A stretch of DNA of 64,000 nucleotides from Lachnospiraceae bacterium (GTDB taxonomy: Bacteria > Bacillota > Clostridia > Lachnospirales > Lachnospiraceae): contig JAGAQU010000103.1 of NCBI GenBank assembly GCA_017622575.1, positions 1 to 64,000 of the forward strand, written 5' to 3'. The first letter of the stretch is position 1, and every line of letters begins with the position of its first letter. A program made the position numbers and the translations under genes. Below, piece after piece: positions 8,633-18,264 of the stretch. Under the pieces are notes generated by a model. The model ran no database searches and was not told where the DNA came from. It saw only the letters and a program-made list of their open reading frames with translations.

Positions 8633-9709
8633 ATGAAGAAAAAAGTAGTAGTGGGAATGTCAGGCGGTGTGGATTCATCCGTAGCCGCCTTTCTTCTTAA
8701 GGAACAGGGATATGATGTGATCGGTGTCACCATGCAGATCTGGCAGGATGAGGAGGAAGCGGCAAGGGAAGAGAGCGGCGGATGCTGCGGGCTTTCCGCG
8801 GTGGACGATGCCAGAAGAGTGGCTCAGGTGCTGGAGATTCCTTATTATGTGATGAACTTCAAACAGGAATTTAAAAGCAATGTGATGGATTACTTTGTGA
8901 AGGAATATCTGGCAGGCAGGACGCCCAATCCCTGCATTGCCTGCAACCGCTATGTGAAGTGGGAATCTCTCTTAAAGAGAAGCATGGAGATCGGCGCGGA
9001 TTACATCGCCACCGGCCACTATGCCAGAATTGAACAGCTTCCAAACGGCAGATTTGCCATACGCAATTCCGTGACGGCAAAAAAGGATCAGACCTATGCA
9101 CTCTATAATCTGACCCAGTATCAGCTTTCTCATACGCTGATGCCTGTAGGCGCTTATCATAAAGAAGAAATACGGGAACTGGCAATCCGGAATGATCTGC
9201 CTGTGGCACATAAGCCGGACAGTCAGGATATCTGCTTTGTGCCGGACGGAGATTATGCCGGTTTTATCGAGAGAGAGGTGCCGGGAAAGGTGCCGGGACC
9301 CGGCAACTTTGTGACAAAGGACGGAACCGTTCTCGGGCAGCATAAGGGAATTACCCATTATACCGTGGGTCAGAGAAAAGGTCTTGGACTTGCCATGGGA
9401 CATCAGGTGTTTGTCTCGGAAATCAGACCCGAAACAGATGAGGTGGTGATCGGGGAAGCGGAGGATGTGTTCCGTTCAGAGCTTACCTGCAGTCACATCA
9501 ATTATATGAGTGTGGAATCTTTGCCTGAGCCTAAGAGAGTGTGGGCAAAAGTGCGATATGCCCATCAGGGTGAGTGGTGTACCATGGAGCAGACAGGCGA
9601 AGATAAGATACACTGTCGTTTTGAAAAACCGGTACGTGCCATTACACCGGGACAGGCAGTTGTATTTTATGACGGTGAATATATTTTAGGAGGCGGTGTC
9701 ATTGACTGA
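8633..9709 (+). CDS. mnmA: tRNA-specific 2-thiouridylase
   Basis: Makes 2-thiouridine at the wobble position (U34) of Lys, Glu and Gln tRNAs, using ATP and persulfide sulfur. 358 aa, normal length. The PP-loop SGGVDSS is at residues 9-15. The two catalytic cysteines are in NPCIACNRYVKW and QDICFVPDGDY. The GHYARI and KDQTYALY motifs match the family, and a C-terminal beta-barrel ends with PGQAVVFYDGEYILGGG. Its position behind nifS and nifU gives it a local sulfur donor. Seventeen bp separate it from nifU. Confidence 0.96.
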   Translation: MKKKVVVGMSGGVDSSVAAFLLKEQGYDVIGVTMQIWQDEEEAAREESGGCCGLSAVDDARRVAQVLEIPYYVMNFKQEFKSNVMDYFVKEYLAGRTPNPCIACNRYVKWESLLKRSMEIGADYIATGHYARIEQLPNGRFAIRNSVTAKKDQTYALYNLTQYQLSHTLMPVGAYHKEEIRELAIRNDLPVAHKPDSQDICFVPDGDYAGFIEREVPGKVPGPGNFVTKDGTVLGQHKGITHYTVGQRKGLGLAMGHQVFVSEIRPETDEVVIGEAEDVFRSELTCSHINYMSVESLPEPKRVWAKVRYAHQGEWCTMEQTGEDKIHCRFEKPVRAITPGQAVVFYDGEYILGGGVID

Positions 9710-9720
9710 CACCGCCTTCT
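9692..9720. terminator. GC-rich hairpin overlapping the mnmA stop codon
   Basis: Arms GGCGGTGTCA (9692-9701) and TGACACCGCC (9707-9716) with a 5-nt loop; the mnmA stop TGA is part of the right arm. The tail TTCTCTAT is a weak U-tract. It lies between convergent mnmA and the histidinol phosphatase gene and may stop transcription from both directions. Confidence 0.6.
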
Positions 9721-10539
9721 CTATATCCTATGAAACTCCGGCATACGGTTTTCAAAAGTGGTGTAGTACTTGAAACCGCAGGCAGAAAGCACCTCGGCGG
9801 CTCTGTCAAAACCTCTTGCAATGTTTTCGGGAGTATGGGCATCGGAGCCGATGGTGATGATCTCGCCTCCAAGCTCTTTGTAGCGTTTAATGATATCCGT
9901 GCAGGGATTTAAATCCTTTAAGTGATAGCCGATGGCGCCGGTGTTGATCTCAATTCCTTTTTCTTTTTCCAGAAGGGTGGTGAGGATCCGGTCGAGAACA
10001 TCCCGGTACGTTTCGTAGTGATATTCCGAATCTTTTGTTTTCCCGTAGCGCACCACATAATCGAGATGCCCGTACACATCAAAATTGCTGAAGGCTTTCA
10101 GATTATCCGGGATGGATAAAAAGTATTCCCGGTAAGCCTCTTCATCGCTCCTGCCTTCATAAAATGAGGGATAATAGGGATCTTTCCTGTTACATAAATG
10201 AGAGGAAGCGATGATGAAATCAAAGGGAAAGCTCTTCGCATACAGGGCAAGCTCCCTTCGAAGATGAGGCTGGACGCCAAGCTCCACACCAAACAGAAGC
10301 TTGATCTGTCCCTCATATTTGCTTTTTAAGGTGGCAAGCTCGTAGAGATAGGAATCCGTATTCAGCTCAAACATGCCCTGTTCTTCCGGTTTCACATAGA
10401 CATAGTCCATATCCATATGCTCCGTAAAGCACATGGTTTCAAGCCCGAGAGAAATTCCTTTTTGGATCATTTCCTCCATGGGCGTTTTACTGTCACCTGA
10501 AAAATAAGAATGTAAATGATAATCTGCTGTAATGGCCAT
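9721..10539 (-). CDS. hisK: PHP-family histidinol-phosphatase
   Basis: Hydrolyses histidinol phosphate in histidine synthesis, or a similar phosphoester. 272 aa, PHP domain. Metal ligands are visible in order: DYHLHSYFSGD, FTEHMD, GVELGVQ, SSHL, GHLDYV and GSDAHTPE. Length and motif order fit HisK/HisJ of Firmicutes. AAGGAGG precedes ATG 10539 on the minus strand. No other his gene is nearby, so the exact substrate stays inferred from the family. Confidence 0.85.
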   Translation of the reverse strand: MAITADYHLHSYFSGDSKTPMEEMIQKGISLGLETMCFTEHMDMDYVYVKPEEQGMFELNTDSYLYELATLKSKYEGQIKLLFGVELGVQPHLRRELALYAKSFPFDFIIASSHLCNRKDPYYPSFYEGRSDEEAYREYFLSIPDNLKAFSNFDVYGHLDYVVRYGKTKDSEYHYETYRDVLDRILTTLLEKEKGIEINTGAIGYHLKDLNPCTDIIKRYKELGGEIITIGSDAHTPENIARGFDRAAEVLSACGFKYYTTFENRMPEFHRI

Positions 10540-10699
10540 TGTGCCCTCCTTGATAAAATATAATGAAATAGTATCATGTTTTACATGAGTAAAGTCTAGT
10601 TCATTTGCAAAAAAAACGCAACATACAGGTCGAAAAATGCGGAATTATAAAAATTACATTAAATTTACCTTGAAAATGCAAATATTTTCAATTTACATC

Positions 10700-10728
10700 T
10701 TGCACTTTTTGGACAAATTAGGTAAAAT
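10700..10728 (+). promoter_or_regulatory. Promoter of gap
   Basis: TTGCAC (10700-10705), 17-bp spacer, TAAAAT (10723-10728). The 289-bp gap between the divergent phosphatase and gap genes holds this and a second TTGACA at 10747-10752 without a good matching -10. A leader of about 95 nt would precede gap. I see no CggR-type regulator or clear operator here. Confidence 0.65.
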
Positions 10729-10828
10729 AATCGTGCTGATAAAATTTTGACAATCTTTTGAATCATAAGATTCTGCCGGATTGCAAAATAATATATTTTA
10801 TAATTATCATTTTTAGGAGGAAACTAAA

Positions 10829-11842
10829 ATGGCAGTAAGAGTAGCAATTAATGGTTTCGGCCGTATTGGTCGTCTTGCATTCAGACAGATGTTTGATGCA
10901 GAAGGTTATGAAGTAGTAGCAATCAACGACTTAACAAGTCCTGATATGCTGGCACACTTGTTAAAGTATGACACCGCACAGGGCAAATACAAATATGCTG
11001 ACAGCGTTTCTGCTGGTGAAAATTCCATCACAGTTAACGGAAAGACCATCACAATCTACAAAGAAGCAGACGCTAAGAACCTTCCTTGGGGAGACTTAAA
11101 GGTAGACGTTGTTCTTGAATGTACAGGTTTCTATACATCCAAGGAAAAGGCAAGCGCTCACATCGCAGCAGGCGCTCGTAAGGTTGTTATCTCCGCACCT
11201 GCAGGAAATGACCTTCCTACCATCGTTTACAATGTAAACCACAAGACATTAAAGCCTGAAGATACAGTTATTTCTGCAGCTTCCTGTACAACAAACTGCT
11301 TAGCACCTATGGCTAAGGCTCTGAATGATCTTGCTCCTATCATGAGCGGTATCATGACAACAGTTCACGCTTACACAGGTGATCAGATGATCCTTGACGG
11401 ACCTCAGAGAAAGGGTGATAAGAGAAGAAGCCGTGCAGGCGCTCAGAACATCGTTCCCAACTCAACAGGTGCTGCTAAGGCAATCGGTCTTGTAATCCCT
11501 GAATTAAACGGCAAGCTTATCGGTTCTGCTCAGCGTGTTCCTACCCCTACAGGATCTACAACAATCCTTGTTGCAGTTGTTAAGGGACAGGTTACCAAGG
11601 ATCAGATCAACGAGGCTATGAAGGCTGCTTCTACAGAATCCTTCGGATACAACACAGACGAGATCGTATCTTCTGATATCATCGGAAGCACATATGGCTC
11701 TATCTTCGATGCTACACAGACAATGGTAGCTCCTATGGAAGATGGCAATACACAGGTACAGGTTGTATCATGGTATGATAACGAGAATTCTTACACAAGC
11801 CAGATGGTAAGAACAATCAAATACTTCTCAGAGTTAGCTTAA
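10829..11842 (+). CDS. gap: Glyceraldehyde-3-phosphate dehydrogenase
   Basis: Glycolytic NAD-dependent enzyme converting glyceraldehyde 3-phosphate to 1,3-bisphosphoglycerate. 337 aa. The N-terminal Rossmann motif is INGFGRIGR, the catalytic cysteine is in [12 protein letters not shown], and the C-terminus has [20 protein letters not shown] at 10815-10820 sets the start. Codon use is strongly biased (GCT, GAA, AAG, few rare codons), as for pgk and tpiA, a sign of high expression. A strong terminator follows, then pgk and tpiA in the same direction. Confidence 0.97.
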   Translation: MAVRVAINGFGRIGRLAFRQMFDAEGYEVVAINDLTSPDMLAHLLKYDTAQGKYKYADSVSAGENSITVNGKTITIYKEADAKNLPWGDLKVDVVLECTGFYTSKEKASAHIAAGARKVVISAPAGNDLPTIVYNVNHKTLKPEDTVISAASCTTNCLAPMAKALNDLAPIMSGIMTTVHAYTGDQMILDGPQRKGDKRRSRAGAQNIVPNSTGAAKAIGLVIPELNGKLIGSAQRVPTPTGSTTILVAVVKGQVTKDQINEAMKAASTESFGYNTDEIVSSDIIGSTYGSIFDATQTMVAPMEDGNTQVQVVSWYDNENSYTSQMVRTIKYFSELA

Positions 11843-11856
11843 TTTGAAGACCTTTA

Positions 11857-11888
11857 GGGTCCGGTCTTATGGACCGGACCCTTTTTTT
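11857..11888 (+). terminator. Intrinsic terminator after gap
   Basis: GGGTCCGGTC (11857-11866), 5-nt loop, GACCGGACCC (11872-11881), followed by seven T. Confidence 0.92.
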
Positions 11889-11911
11889 AGAGTTTACCTG
11901 TAAACTCTTTT
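11889..11911 (+). terminator. Second hairpin in tandem before pgk
   Basis: AGAGTTTA (11889-11896), loop CCTG, TAAACTCT (11901-11908), then TTTTC. It follows directly on the gap terminator. It could back up termination or protect the 5' end of a pgk message that starts or is processed here. Confidence 0.6.
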
Positions 11912-11954
11912 CATGAATCAAATATGAATCAATTATTAAATGGAGGAAATGATC

Positions 11955-13187
11955 ATGGGATTAAACAAGAAATCAGTTGATGATATCAACGTAGCAGGAA
12001 AGCGCGTACTTGTTAGATGTGATTTCAACGTACCTCTCAAGAATGGTGAGATTACCGATGAGACACGTATCAATGCAGCACTTCCTACAATCAAGAAATT
12101 ACTGGCAGACGGAGGCAAGGTAATTCTTTGCTCCCACCTTGGAAAAGTTAAGAACGGCCCTAACGAAGGCGAATCTCTGGCACCTGTTGCAAAGAGACTT
12201 TCCGAGAAACTTGGTAAGGAAGTAGTTTTCGTTTCCGATTATAACGTTACAGGACAGGCTGCTACAGATGCAGTTGCAGCAATGAAGGATGGAGATGTTG
12301 TTCTCCTTCAGAATACACGTTTCCGTGGCGAAGAAGAGACAAAGCCTAACAAGGCCGGTGAAGCATTCGCTAAGGAACTTGCTGATCTTGCTGATGATTA
12401 TGTATGTGACGCTTTCGGTTCTGCTCACAGAGCACACGCTTCTGTTGCAGTAGTTACCAAATATATCTCCGCAAAGGGCGGTGTGAATGCAGTTGGTTAT
12501 CTGATGCAGAAGGAAATCGAATTCCTCGGCAATGCAGTAGAGAACCCTGTAAGACCTTTCGTAGCAATCCTCGGCGGTGCTAAGGTTGCTGACAAGCTTA
12601 ACGTTATCGACAACCTTCTTGAGAAGGCTGACACACTGATCATCGGTGGCGGTATGGCATTTACCTTCTTAAAGGCTAAGGGCTATGAGATCGGTAAATC
12701 ATTAGTAGATGACGAGAAGATTGATTATTGTAAGGAAATGATGGAAAAGGCTGAAAAGCTTGGCAAGAAGTTACTTCTTCCTATCGATACCACAATCGCA
12801 GCTTCTTTCCCTGATCCTATCGACGGACCTATCGATGTAACTGTAGTTGATGCTGACAAGATCCCTGCAGATATGGAAGGTCTTGATATCGGAACCAAGA
12901 CAGCTGAGCTTTATGCAGACGCTGTTAAGTCCGCTAAGACAGTTGTTTGGAACGGACCTATGGGCGTATTCGAGAATCCCACTCTTGCAAAGGGAACAAT
13001 CGCTGTAGCAAAGGCTCTGGCTGAAACAGATGCAACAACCATTATCGGTGGCGGTGACTCCGCAGCAGCTGTTAACCAGCTCGGCTTTGCAGATAAGATG
13101 AGCCACATTTCAACAGGTGGCGGCGCTTCCCTTGAGTTCCTTGAAGGCAAGGTACTTCCCGGTGTAGCAGCAGCAGATGACAAATAA
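11955..13187 (+). CDS. pgk: Phosphoglycerate kinase
   Basis: Transfers phosphate from 1,3-bisphosphoglycerate to ADP. 410 aa from ATG 11955. The earlier in-frame ATGs (11940, 11949) overlap or touch the GGAGG at 11942-11946, so the third is the natural start ([16 protein letters not shown]). Recognisable motifs: [45 protein letters not shown], the nucleotide-binding [21 protein letters not shown] and GGGDSAAAV. tpiA follows after 13 bp. Confidence 0.97.
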   Translation: MGLNKKSVDDINVAGKRVLVRCDFNVPLKNGEITDETRINAALPTIKKLLADGGKVILCSHLGKVKNGPNEGESLAPVAKRLSEKLGKEVVFVSDYNVTGQAATDAVAAMKDGDVVLLQNTRFRGEEETKPNKAGEAFAKELADLADDYVCDAFGSAHRAHASVAVVTKYISAKGGVNAVGYLMQKEIEFLGNAVENPVRPFVAILGGAKVADKLNVIDNLLEKADTLIIGGGMAFTFLKAKGYEIGKSLVDDEKIDYCKEMMEKAEKLGKKLLLPIDTTIAASFPDPIDGPIDVTVVDADKIPADMEGLDIGTKTAELYADAVKSAKTVVWNGPMGVFENPTLAKGTIAVAKALAETDATTIIGGGDSAAAVNQLGFADKMSHISTGGGASLEFLEGKVLPGVAAADDK

Positions 13188-13200
13188 GGAGATAAAAGAA

Positions 13201-13947
13201 ATGGCAAGAAGAAGAATTATTGCCGGTAACTGGAAGATGAACATGACTCCCAGCCAGGCAGTTGAACTTTGTGCAACACTGAAAGATTTAGTAAAAAATG
13301 ATGCAGTAGACGTAGTGTACTGCGTACCTGCAATCGATATCGTACCTGTAGCAGAGGCAATTAAGGGTACAAACGTTAAGTTAGGTGCTGAAAACTTCTA
13401 TATCGAAGATAAGGGCGCTTTCACAGGCGAGATTTCAGCTCCCATGCTTAAGGAAGCCGGTGTTGAGTATATCATCATCGGACATTCAGAGAGAAGAGAT
13501 ATCTTCGGTGAGAACGATATCCTGATCAACGCTAAGGTTAAGAAGGCATTCGCTGCCGGCCTTAAGCCCATCCTTTGCTGTGGTGAGTCTCTTGCTCTTC
13601 GTAAGGCAGGCACATACAAAGAGTGGATCGCAAGACAGATTAAGTGGGATCTTACAGATGTAACAGCTGATCAGGTTAAGGAGCTTGTTATCGCTTACGA
13701 GCCTATCTGGGCTATCGGAACAGGTGAGACAGCTACAGCTGACCAGGCACAGGAAGTATGTAAGATGATCCGTGAGGTGATCGCTGAAATGTACGATGCT
13801 CCTACAGCAGAAGCAGTTCGTATTCAGTATGGCGGTTCCATGAACGCAGGCAACGCAGCTGAACTTCTTTCAAAGGAAGACATCGATGGTGGTCTTATCG
13901 GTGGTGCAGCGCTTAAGCCTGATTTCGGTCAGATCGTTAACGCATAA
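13201..13947 (+). CDS. tpiA: Triosephosphate isomerase
   Basis: Interconverts dihydroxyacetone phosphate and glyceraldehyde 3-phosphate. 248 aa from ATG 13201; AAGGAG at 13186-13191, overlapping the pgk stop, sets this start instead of the in-frame ATG at 13177. Active-site residues: Asn/Lys in AGNWKMNM, His in IIGHSERR, Glu in [13 protein letters not shown], and the phosphate-binding GGSMN and GGLIGGAAL. It is translationally close to pgk in one operon. Confidence 0.97.
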   Translation: MARRRIIAGNWKMNMTPSQAVELCATLKDLVKNDAVDVVYCVPAIDIVPVAEAIKGTNVKLGAENFYIEDKGAFTGEISAPMLKEAGVEYIIIGHSERRDIFGENDILINAKVKKAFAAGLKPILCCGESLALRKAGTYKEWIARQIKWDLTDVTADQVKELVIAYEPIWAIGTGETATADQAQEVCKMIREVIAEMYDAPTAEAVRIQYGGSMNAGNAAELLSKEDIDGGLIGGAALKPDFGQIVNA

Positions 13948-13978
13948 TAGTATGTTTGTTTACAAAAGATGAAAAACG

Positions 13979-14010
13979 GCTCAAATCGTGAAAACGGTTT
14001 GAGCTGTTTT
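13979..14010 (+). terminator. Intrinsic terminator after tpiA
   Basis: GCTCAAATCG (13979-13988), 6-nt loop, CGGTTTGAGC (13995-14004), followed by TGTTTTG. Stem has one mismatch. Confidence 0.8.
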
Positions 14011-14065
14011 GTATTATGTGGTATACTTATTTTCAGTGATTAAGGTAAGGAGGCTTTGTGCCCGG

Positions 14066-15043
14066 ATGAACAACAAGCTTTATATGGTGATTCCTTGTTA
14101 TAATGAAGAGGAGGTATTACCGGAAACATCCAAGCGTCTCAGGGAAAAAATAAACTCTTTGATCGAAAAGGGAAAGATTGACAAAGAGAGCCGCATTGTG
14201 TTTGTAAATGACGGTTCAAAGGATAAAACCTGGGAAATCATCAAAACCCTTCATGAGGAGGATCCCGTATTTTCAGGTATCAATCTTACCAGAAACAGAG
14301 GACACCAGAATGCACTGCTGGCAGGCCTTATGACAGTGATGGATTATGCGGATATGGCCATTTCCATGGATGCAGACCTGCAGGATGATGTGGATGCCAT
14401 AGATGAAATGATAGACAAGTATCTGGACGGGATTGATATTGTATACGGTGTGCGGAGCAGCCGCGCCAAGGATACCTTTTTTAAGAAAGCAACGGCGGAA
14501 GGCTTTTACAAGATCATGAATTCCATGGGAGCAAACACGGTATTCAATCATGCGGATTACAGGCTGATGAGCAAGCGGGCTCTGGAGGGACTTTCCCAGT
14601 TTCAGGAGGTCAATCTGTTCCTTCGGGGTATCGTTCCCATGATCGGGTATCCCACGGATGTGGTTTACTATGAGAGAGGAGAACGTTTTGCCGGTGAGAG
14701 CAAATACCCTCTTGGGAAAATGCTTTCCTTTGCCATTGAGGGAATCACCTCTTTAAGTACCAAACCGATCAGAATGATCACATTCCTGGGCTTTTTCATC
14801 TTTCTTGTGAGCATCGGAATTTTGATCTATTCTCTGGTGCGCCATTTCATGGGAGCTACCATTGTTGGATGGACAACACTTATGGTTTCTGTCTGGGGAA
14901 TCGGCGGACTGATCCTTCTTTCCCTTGGCGTTGTGGGAGAATACATTGGCAAGATCTATCTGGAGACCAAGGCAAGACCCAGATTCATTGTGGAGCAGTT
15001 TCTGGATGAAGCAGCTCAAAGAGAGAAAAATGAGAATGATTAG
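14066..15043 (+). CDS. Family 2 glycosyltransferase, GtrB/dolichol-phosphate-mannose-synthase-like
   Basis: Membrane-bound GT-A glycosyltransferase, probably making a polyprenyl-phosphate-linked sugar for use outside the membrane. 325 aa from ATG 14066 (AAGGAGG at 14047-14053, 12-nt spacing); the longer frame from 14009 overlaps the tpiA terminator. The catalytic domain shows VIPCYNEEEVLP, FVNDGSKDKTW, the DXD-like MDADLQDD (about residue 103) and a conserved GVRSSRAKD. Two membrane spans follow near 235-255 and 268-290, the GtrB layout. Such donors feed GT-C enzymes; two GT-C-like genes lie at 23.4-27.6 kb. Confidence 0.9.
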   Translation: MNNKLYMVIPCYNEEEVLPETSKRLREKINSLIEKGKIDKESRIVFVNDGSKDKTWEIIKTLHEEDPVFSGINLTRNRGHQNALLAGLMTVMDYADMAISMDADLQDDVDAIDEMIDKYLDGIDIVYGVRSSRAKDTFFKKATAEGFYKIMNSMGANTVFNHADYRLMSKRALEGLSQFQEVNLFLRGIVPMIGYPTDVVYYERGERFAGESKYPLGKMLSFAIEGITSLSTKPIRMITFLGFFIFLVSIGILIYSLVRHFMGATIVGWTTLMVSVWGIGGLILLSLGVVGEYIGKIYLETKARPRFIVEQFLDEAAQREKNEND

Positions 15044-15089
15044 TCCTTGACATACATAAGAATAACAGATATACTTTAGAAGTTGTGAT

Positions 15090-15122
15090 AAAGACAGCAC
15101 TTATGATGAGTGGTGTCTTTTC
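15090..15122 (+). terminator. Hairpin terminator after the glycosyltransferase gene
   Basis: AAAGACAGCACT and AGTGGTGTCTTT pair with one internal mismatch (15090-15120), followed by TCTTT. Confidence 0.65.
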
Positions 15123-15190
15123 TTTATGACAATAAATTATGATAATAAATTGATTTGCATTTGTCAGCTGTGAACGGAAAGAGAGAGTAG

Positions 15191-16744
15191 ATGAAAGAAG
15201 AGTTAAGAAGAGAGAATCTCGAGGAAATATTGACAGAAGAAGAGAGTAAGGAAGCCGGAATGCGTTATCAGGATGCCGACATTGACAGTGATATTCTTCG
15301 CGCGGTAAAGGAGATGGGATTTGAGACCATGTCACCGATTCAGGAAAGAGCGATTCCTGTGCTCTTGGAGGGAAGGGATATCATCGGACAGGCCCAGACG
15401 GGAACAGGTAAAACAGCAGCCTTTGGTATTCCCATGATTCAGCGGGTGGAGCCGTCTTTGCGCAGGCTCCAGGCAATTGTGCTTTGCCCCACAAGAGAGC
15501 TGGCGATTCAGGCAGCGGAGGAGATCAGAAAGCTCGCCAAATATAAGCAGGGGATCAAGGTGCTTCCCGTATATGGCGGTCAGGATATCACAAGACAGAT
15601 CCGTTCCCTTGCCCAAGGGGTACAGATTGTAGTAGGGACACCGGGAAGAGTGATGGATCATATGCGCCGTCACACCATAAAGACAGGCGAAATCAAAATG
15701 ATTGTGCTGGACGAAGCGGATGAGATGCTGAACATGGGCTTTCGGGAGGATATTGAGACGATCCTTGCGGATATGCCGGTGGAACGCCAGATGGCGCTTT
15801 TTTCCGCAACCATGCCGGAACCGATTCTAAGAATTACCCATGAGTATCAGACAGATGCGGAATACATCAGAGTGACACCGAAGGAGATTACTGTAGCGGC
15901 CATCAAACAGGCCTATTATCGAATTGGCAAGAAGGATAAAATGGAGGCGCTCTGCAGACTGCTTGATTATTATCAGCCGGTGCGCAGCCTTATTTTCTGT
16001 AATACCAAGCGCATGGTAGATGAGATGGCGGAGATCCTGAAAGACAGAGGCTATCAGGCGGAGGGGCTTCACGGGGATCTGTCACAGCATCAGAGAGATA
16101 TGGTGATGAACGCCTTCCGGACAGGGCGCTGCGGGATTCTGATCGCTACGGATGTGGCTGCAAGAGGCATTGATGTAAACGGTGTGGACGCCGTGTTTAA
16201 TTATGACGTGCCCGAGGATATTGAATATTATGTCCATCGTATCGGACGTACGGGACGTGCTGGAAAAGCAGGCCGATCCTTTACCCTGGTATGCGGCAGG
16301 GAAATCTTCAAGATCCATGAGATAGAACGCATCTGTCATACAAAGATCAGGGAAAGAAAGCTGCCCTCGCCCAAGGATATTACCAGGGTGAAATGCGGAA
16401 AGATCTTTTCTGAGGCCGTGGAGATCATGGAACAGAAGGATCTTCAAAATCTGAAAGAAGCCATATTGAAGGCGGTGGAAGAGAATGAGTTTACATTGCT
16501 TGATCTGGCGGCAGCCTTCATGATGATGAAGGTGGGAGAGGAGCCGGAAGAGATCAGGGAAGAGCAGTTTAGCTTCGGAAAGAGGAGAAGTCCAAAGCAC
16601 CGTGAGGAAAAGGGAGGCAGAAGTATAAAGAGCCGCAGAGGCGATGAAACTCACTACGGTGACGGAAGAAGACACAGTGACAGAAGAAAGAGTGAGAGGA
16701 AAAATGCTGAGAGAAGAAACAGCGCAAGAAAGAAAAGTTTTTAG
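15191..16744 (+). CDS. DEAD-box ATP-dependent RNA helicase
   Basis: Unwinds RNA, with likely roles in ribosome assembly or cold adaptation. 517 aa. Motifs in order: Q-motif FETMSPIQERAIP, I AQTGTGKTAA, Ia PTRELAIQ, TPGRVMDH, II VLDEADEM, III FSATMP, IV SLIFCNTKR, V ATDVAARGIDV, VI YVHRIGRTGRAG. After the core comes an alpha-helical segment (about 365-440) and a strongly basic tail from about residue 455 (RSPKHREEKGGRS and RRKSERKNAERRNSARKK), a likely unstructured RNA-binding tail. It belongs to the DeaD/CsdA group; the exact orthologue is not clear. Confidence 0.93.
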   Translation: MKEELRRENLEEILTEEESKEAGMRYQDADIDSDILRAVKEMGFETMSPIQERAIPVLLEGRDIIGQAQTGTGKTAAFGIPMIQRVEPSLRRLQAIVLCPTRELAIQAAEEIRKLAKYKQGIKVLPVYGGQDITRQIRSLAQGVQIVVGTPGRVMDHMRRHTIKTGEIKMIVLDEADEMLNMGFREDIETILADMPVERQMALFSATMPEPILRITHEYQTDAEYIRVTPKEITVAAIKQAYYRIGKKDKMEALCRLLDYYQPVRSLIFCNTKRMVDEMAEILKDRGYQAEGLHGDLSQHQRDMVMNAFRTGRCGILIATDVAARGIDVNGVDAVFNYDVPEDIEYYVHRIGRTGRAGKAGRSFTLVCGREIFKIHEIERICHTKIRERKLPSPKDITRVKCGKIFSEAVEIMEQKDLQNLKEAILKAVEENEFTLLDLAAAFMMMKVGEEPEEIREEQFSFGKRRSPKHREEKGGRSIKSRRGDETHYGDGRRHSDRRKSERKNAERRNSARKKSF

Positions 16745-16775
16745 CCTGTTTTAATCTGTTTTACACAAAAAGCAT

Positions 16776-16804
16776 TTGTCAACAGTCGTTTTCTATGCTA
16801 CGAT
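16776..16804 (+). promoter_or_regulatory. Promoter of the TPR protein gene
   Basis: TTGTCA (16776-16781), 17-bp spacer, TACGAT (16799-16804). A perfect 14-bp palindrome, TCTTCCCGGGAAGA, follows at 16821-16834, about 10 bp after the expected start. It is a candidate operator or a 5'-end hairpin. Confidence 0.6.
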
Positions 16805-16915
16805 ATTGATTAGCGCAGTATCTTCCCGGGAAGAAAAGCTGTTTTTGACCCGATAAGATGATTCGCAATGCGTGTCAGTGTTTGGTATTAAGCAATATCA
16901 GAGGGGTCTGTGGAG

Positions 16916-18253
16916 ATGGATAATAAAGAATTAAGAAGAATGAATCAGAGAGATGAAGCGAGAGAGAGAAGACGCAAAAAGAGAAGAAGAGTTGTTTTAA
17001 TAGAAAAAATTTCAGTTGCGGTAATCTGTCTTGGAATAGTAGCCGGTGCAGGTGTGTTGATTTACAATCTGCTTCCGGGGATCCAGGTTGCCAGACAGTT
17101 AGAGGAGGCAAATGCCTATATTGAAACGGAAGATTATGACGATGCCATCGCATCCTGCCAGGAGGCCCTTAAGATAGATTCCTCCTCCATCCAGGCATAC
17201 CGCGCAATGGCGGGGGCATACTTAACCAAGGAGGATGCCACTTCCGCAGAGCAGATTTTGTATCAGGGATGGGAGACAACCCAGGATGAGAGCCTGCTTC
17301 AATATTATTGTACCGTCCTTTTAAATGAGGCGGTTGCCGATATAAACGGCAACAACTGTACACTCGAAACTCTGGACAAATGTGTATCTGCACTGGAGAA
17401 GGATCCCGATAATGCGGATGCGTTCACTTTGCTGGATGCCTGCTATGACAGATTGTTTGCGGCAGATTCTTCCGAACAGGGATTTCTCTGCAATATAGAG
17501 TCAGAAGGATCCTGTGAATTTGAATCCTATCAGAATGTAATGCTTCGTCTGCTCCTTGTGTATGAGAGCAATCCCACGGAGGAGTTAAAAGCTGAGGTTT
17601 TCAAGTTTGCCGTACCGGGAAATGATGTGATCTGGCTGGATATAGAACATTTACAGGATTATCAGAATCTGTTGTCCAGAATTCTGGAGGCTGGAGAGAA
17701 TGATGCTGTGAAAGAACTGGCTGCCTGTACAGATAAGGCTATTGCCATGCAGGATTTCTTTGGAGAAGCATTTACGATTTTTGAGTCGGGTGATTTCGCT
17801 CCTATCAAGGAATTCATGAACAAAGAAGAATATATTTCCATCAGAGACGAATTCATGAACGGAACCATGGAATACTGGAGTGGGGAAACCTACATTCCCG
17901 TAAGCCGTGGAAAGATGAAGTTTGTGAATGAGGATGGAAGCTGGAAATTTGCTTTTGCGGATTATGAGGAGTGTGAGAACACCTCCGATGTCATCAACAT
18001 CTGGAGTGCAAAGCAGGAGGATGCGGGAGTGCAGAGAGTGTGCATCTCCTATGAGCCTGCTGCCGAAAACGGCGAGTATTTTCCTCATACTACTTATGAA
18101 TTTATTTATCTTTACAGCAATGTGGAAATTGATGGGGAATATGTACCTCAGATGAATTACCGGTTTGAGACGAGAGTGGAAACTCATGACGGAACCACCA
18201 CACAGCTGATCGGTGACTGGGGTGGCCCTCACGAGTGGACAACTGAATTTTAA
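16916..18253 (+). CDS. Membrane-anchored TPR protein with extracytoplasmic domain
   Basis: 445 aa from ATG 16916 (GTG 16910 is a possible start, but it sits too close to AGAGGGG at about 16900-16905). A short, very basic cytoplasmic N-terminus (RRMNQRDEARERRRKKRRR) precedes one membrane span (about 28-48). Outside the membrane lie TPR-like helices (about 58-170; NAYIETEDYDDAIASCQEALK is one unit, written here in part as EDYDDAIASCQEAL). The C-terminal part (about 290-445) is rich in Trp, Tyr and acidic residues, and I do not recognise it as a known domain. Function unknown. It runs convergently towards the ABC exporter with only 11 bp between the stops. Confidence 0.75.
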   Translation: MDNKELRRMNQRDEARERRRKKRRRVVLIEKISVAVICLGIVAGAGVLIYNLLPGIQVARQLEEANAYIETEDYDDAIASCQEALKIDSSSIQAYRAMAGAYLTKEDATSAEQILYQGWETTQDESLLQYYCTVLLNEAVADINGNNCTLETLDKCVSALEKDPDNADAFTLLDACYDRLFAADSSEQGFLCNIESEGSCEFESYQNVMLRLLLVYESNPTEELKAEVFKFAVPGNDVIWLDIEHLQDYQNLLSRILEAGENDAVKELAACTDKAIAMQDFFGEAFTIFESGDFAPIKEFMNKEEYISIRDEFMNGTMEYWSGETYIPVSRGKMKFVNEDGSWKFAFADYEECENTSDVINIWSAKQEDAGVQRVCISYEPAAENGEYFPHTTYEFIYLYSNVEIDGEYVPQMNYRFETRVETHDGTTTQLIGDWGGPHEWTTEF

Positions 18254-18264
18254 AGTTAAGAATT

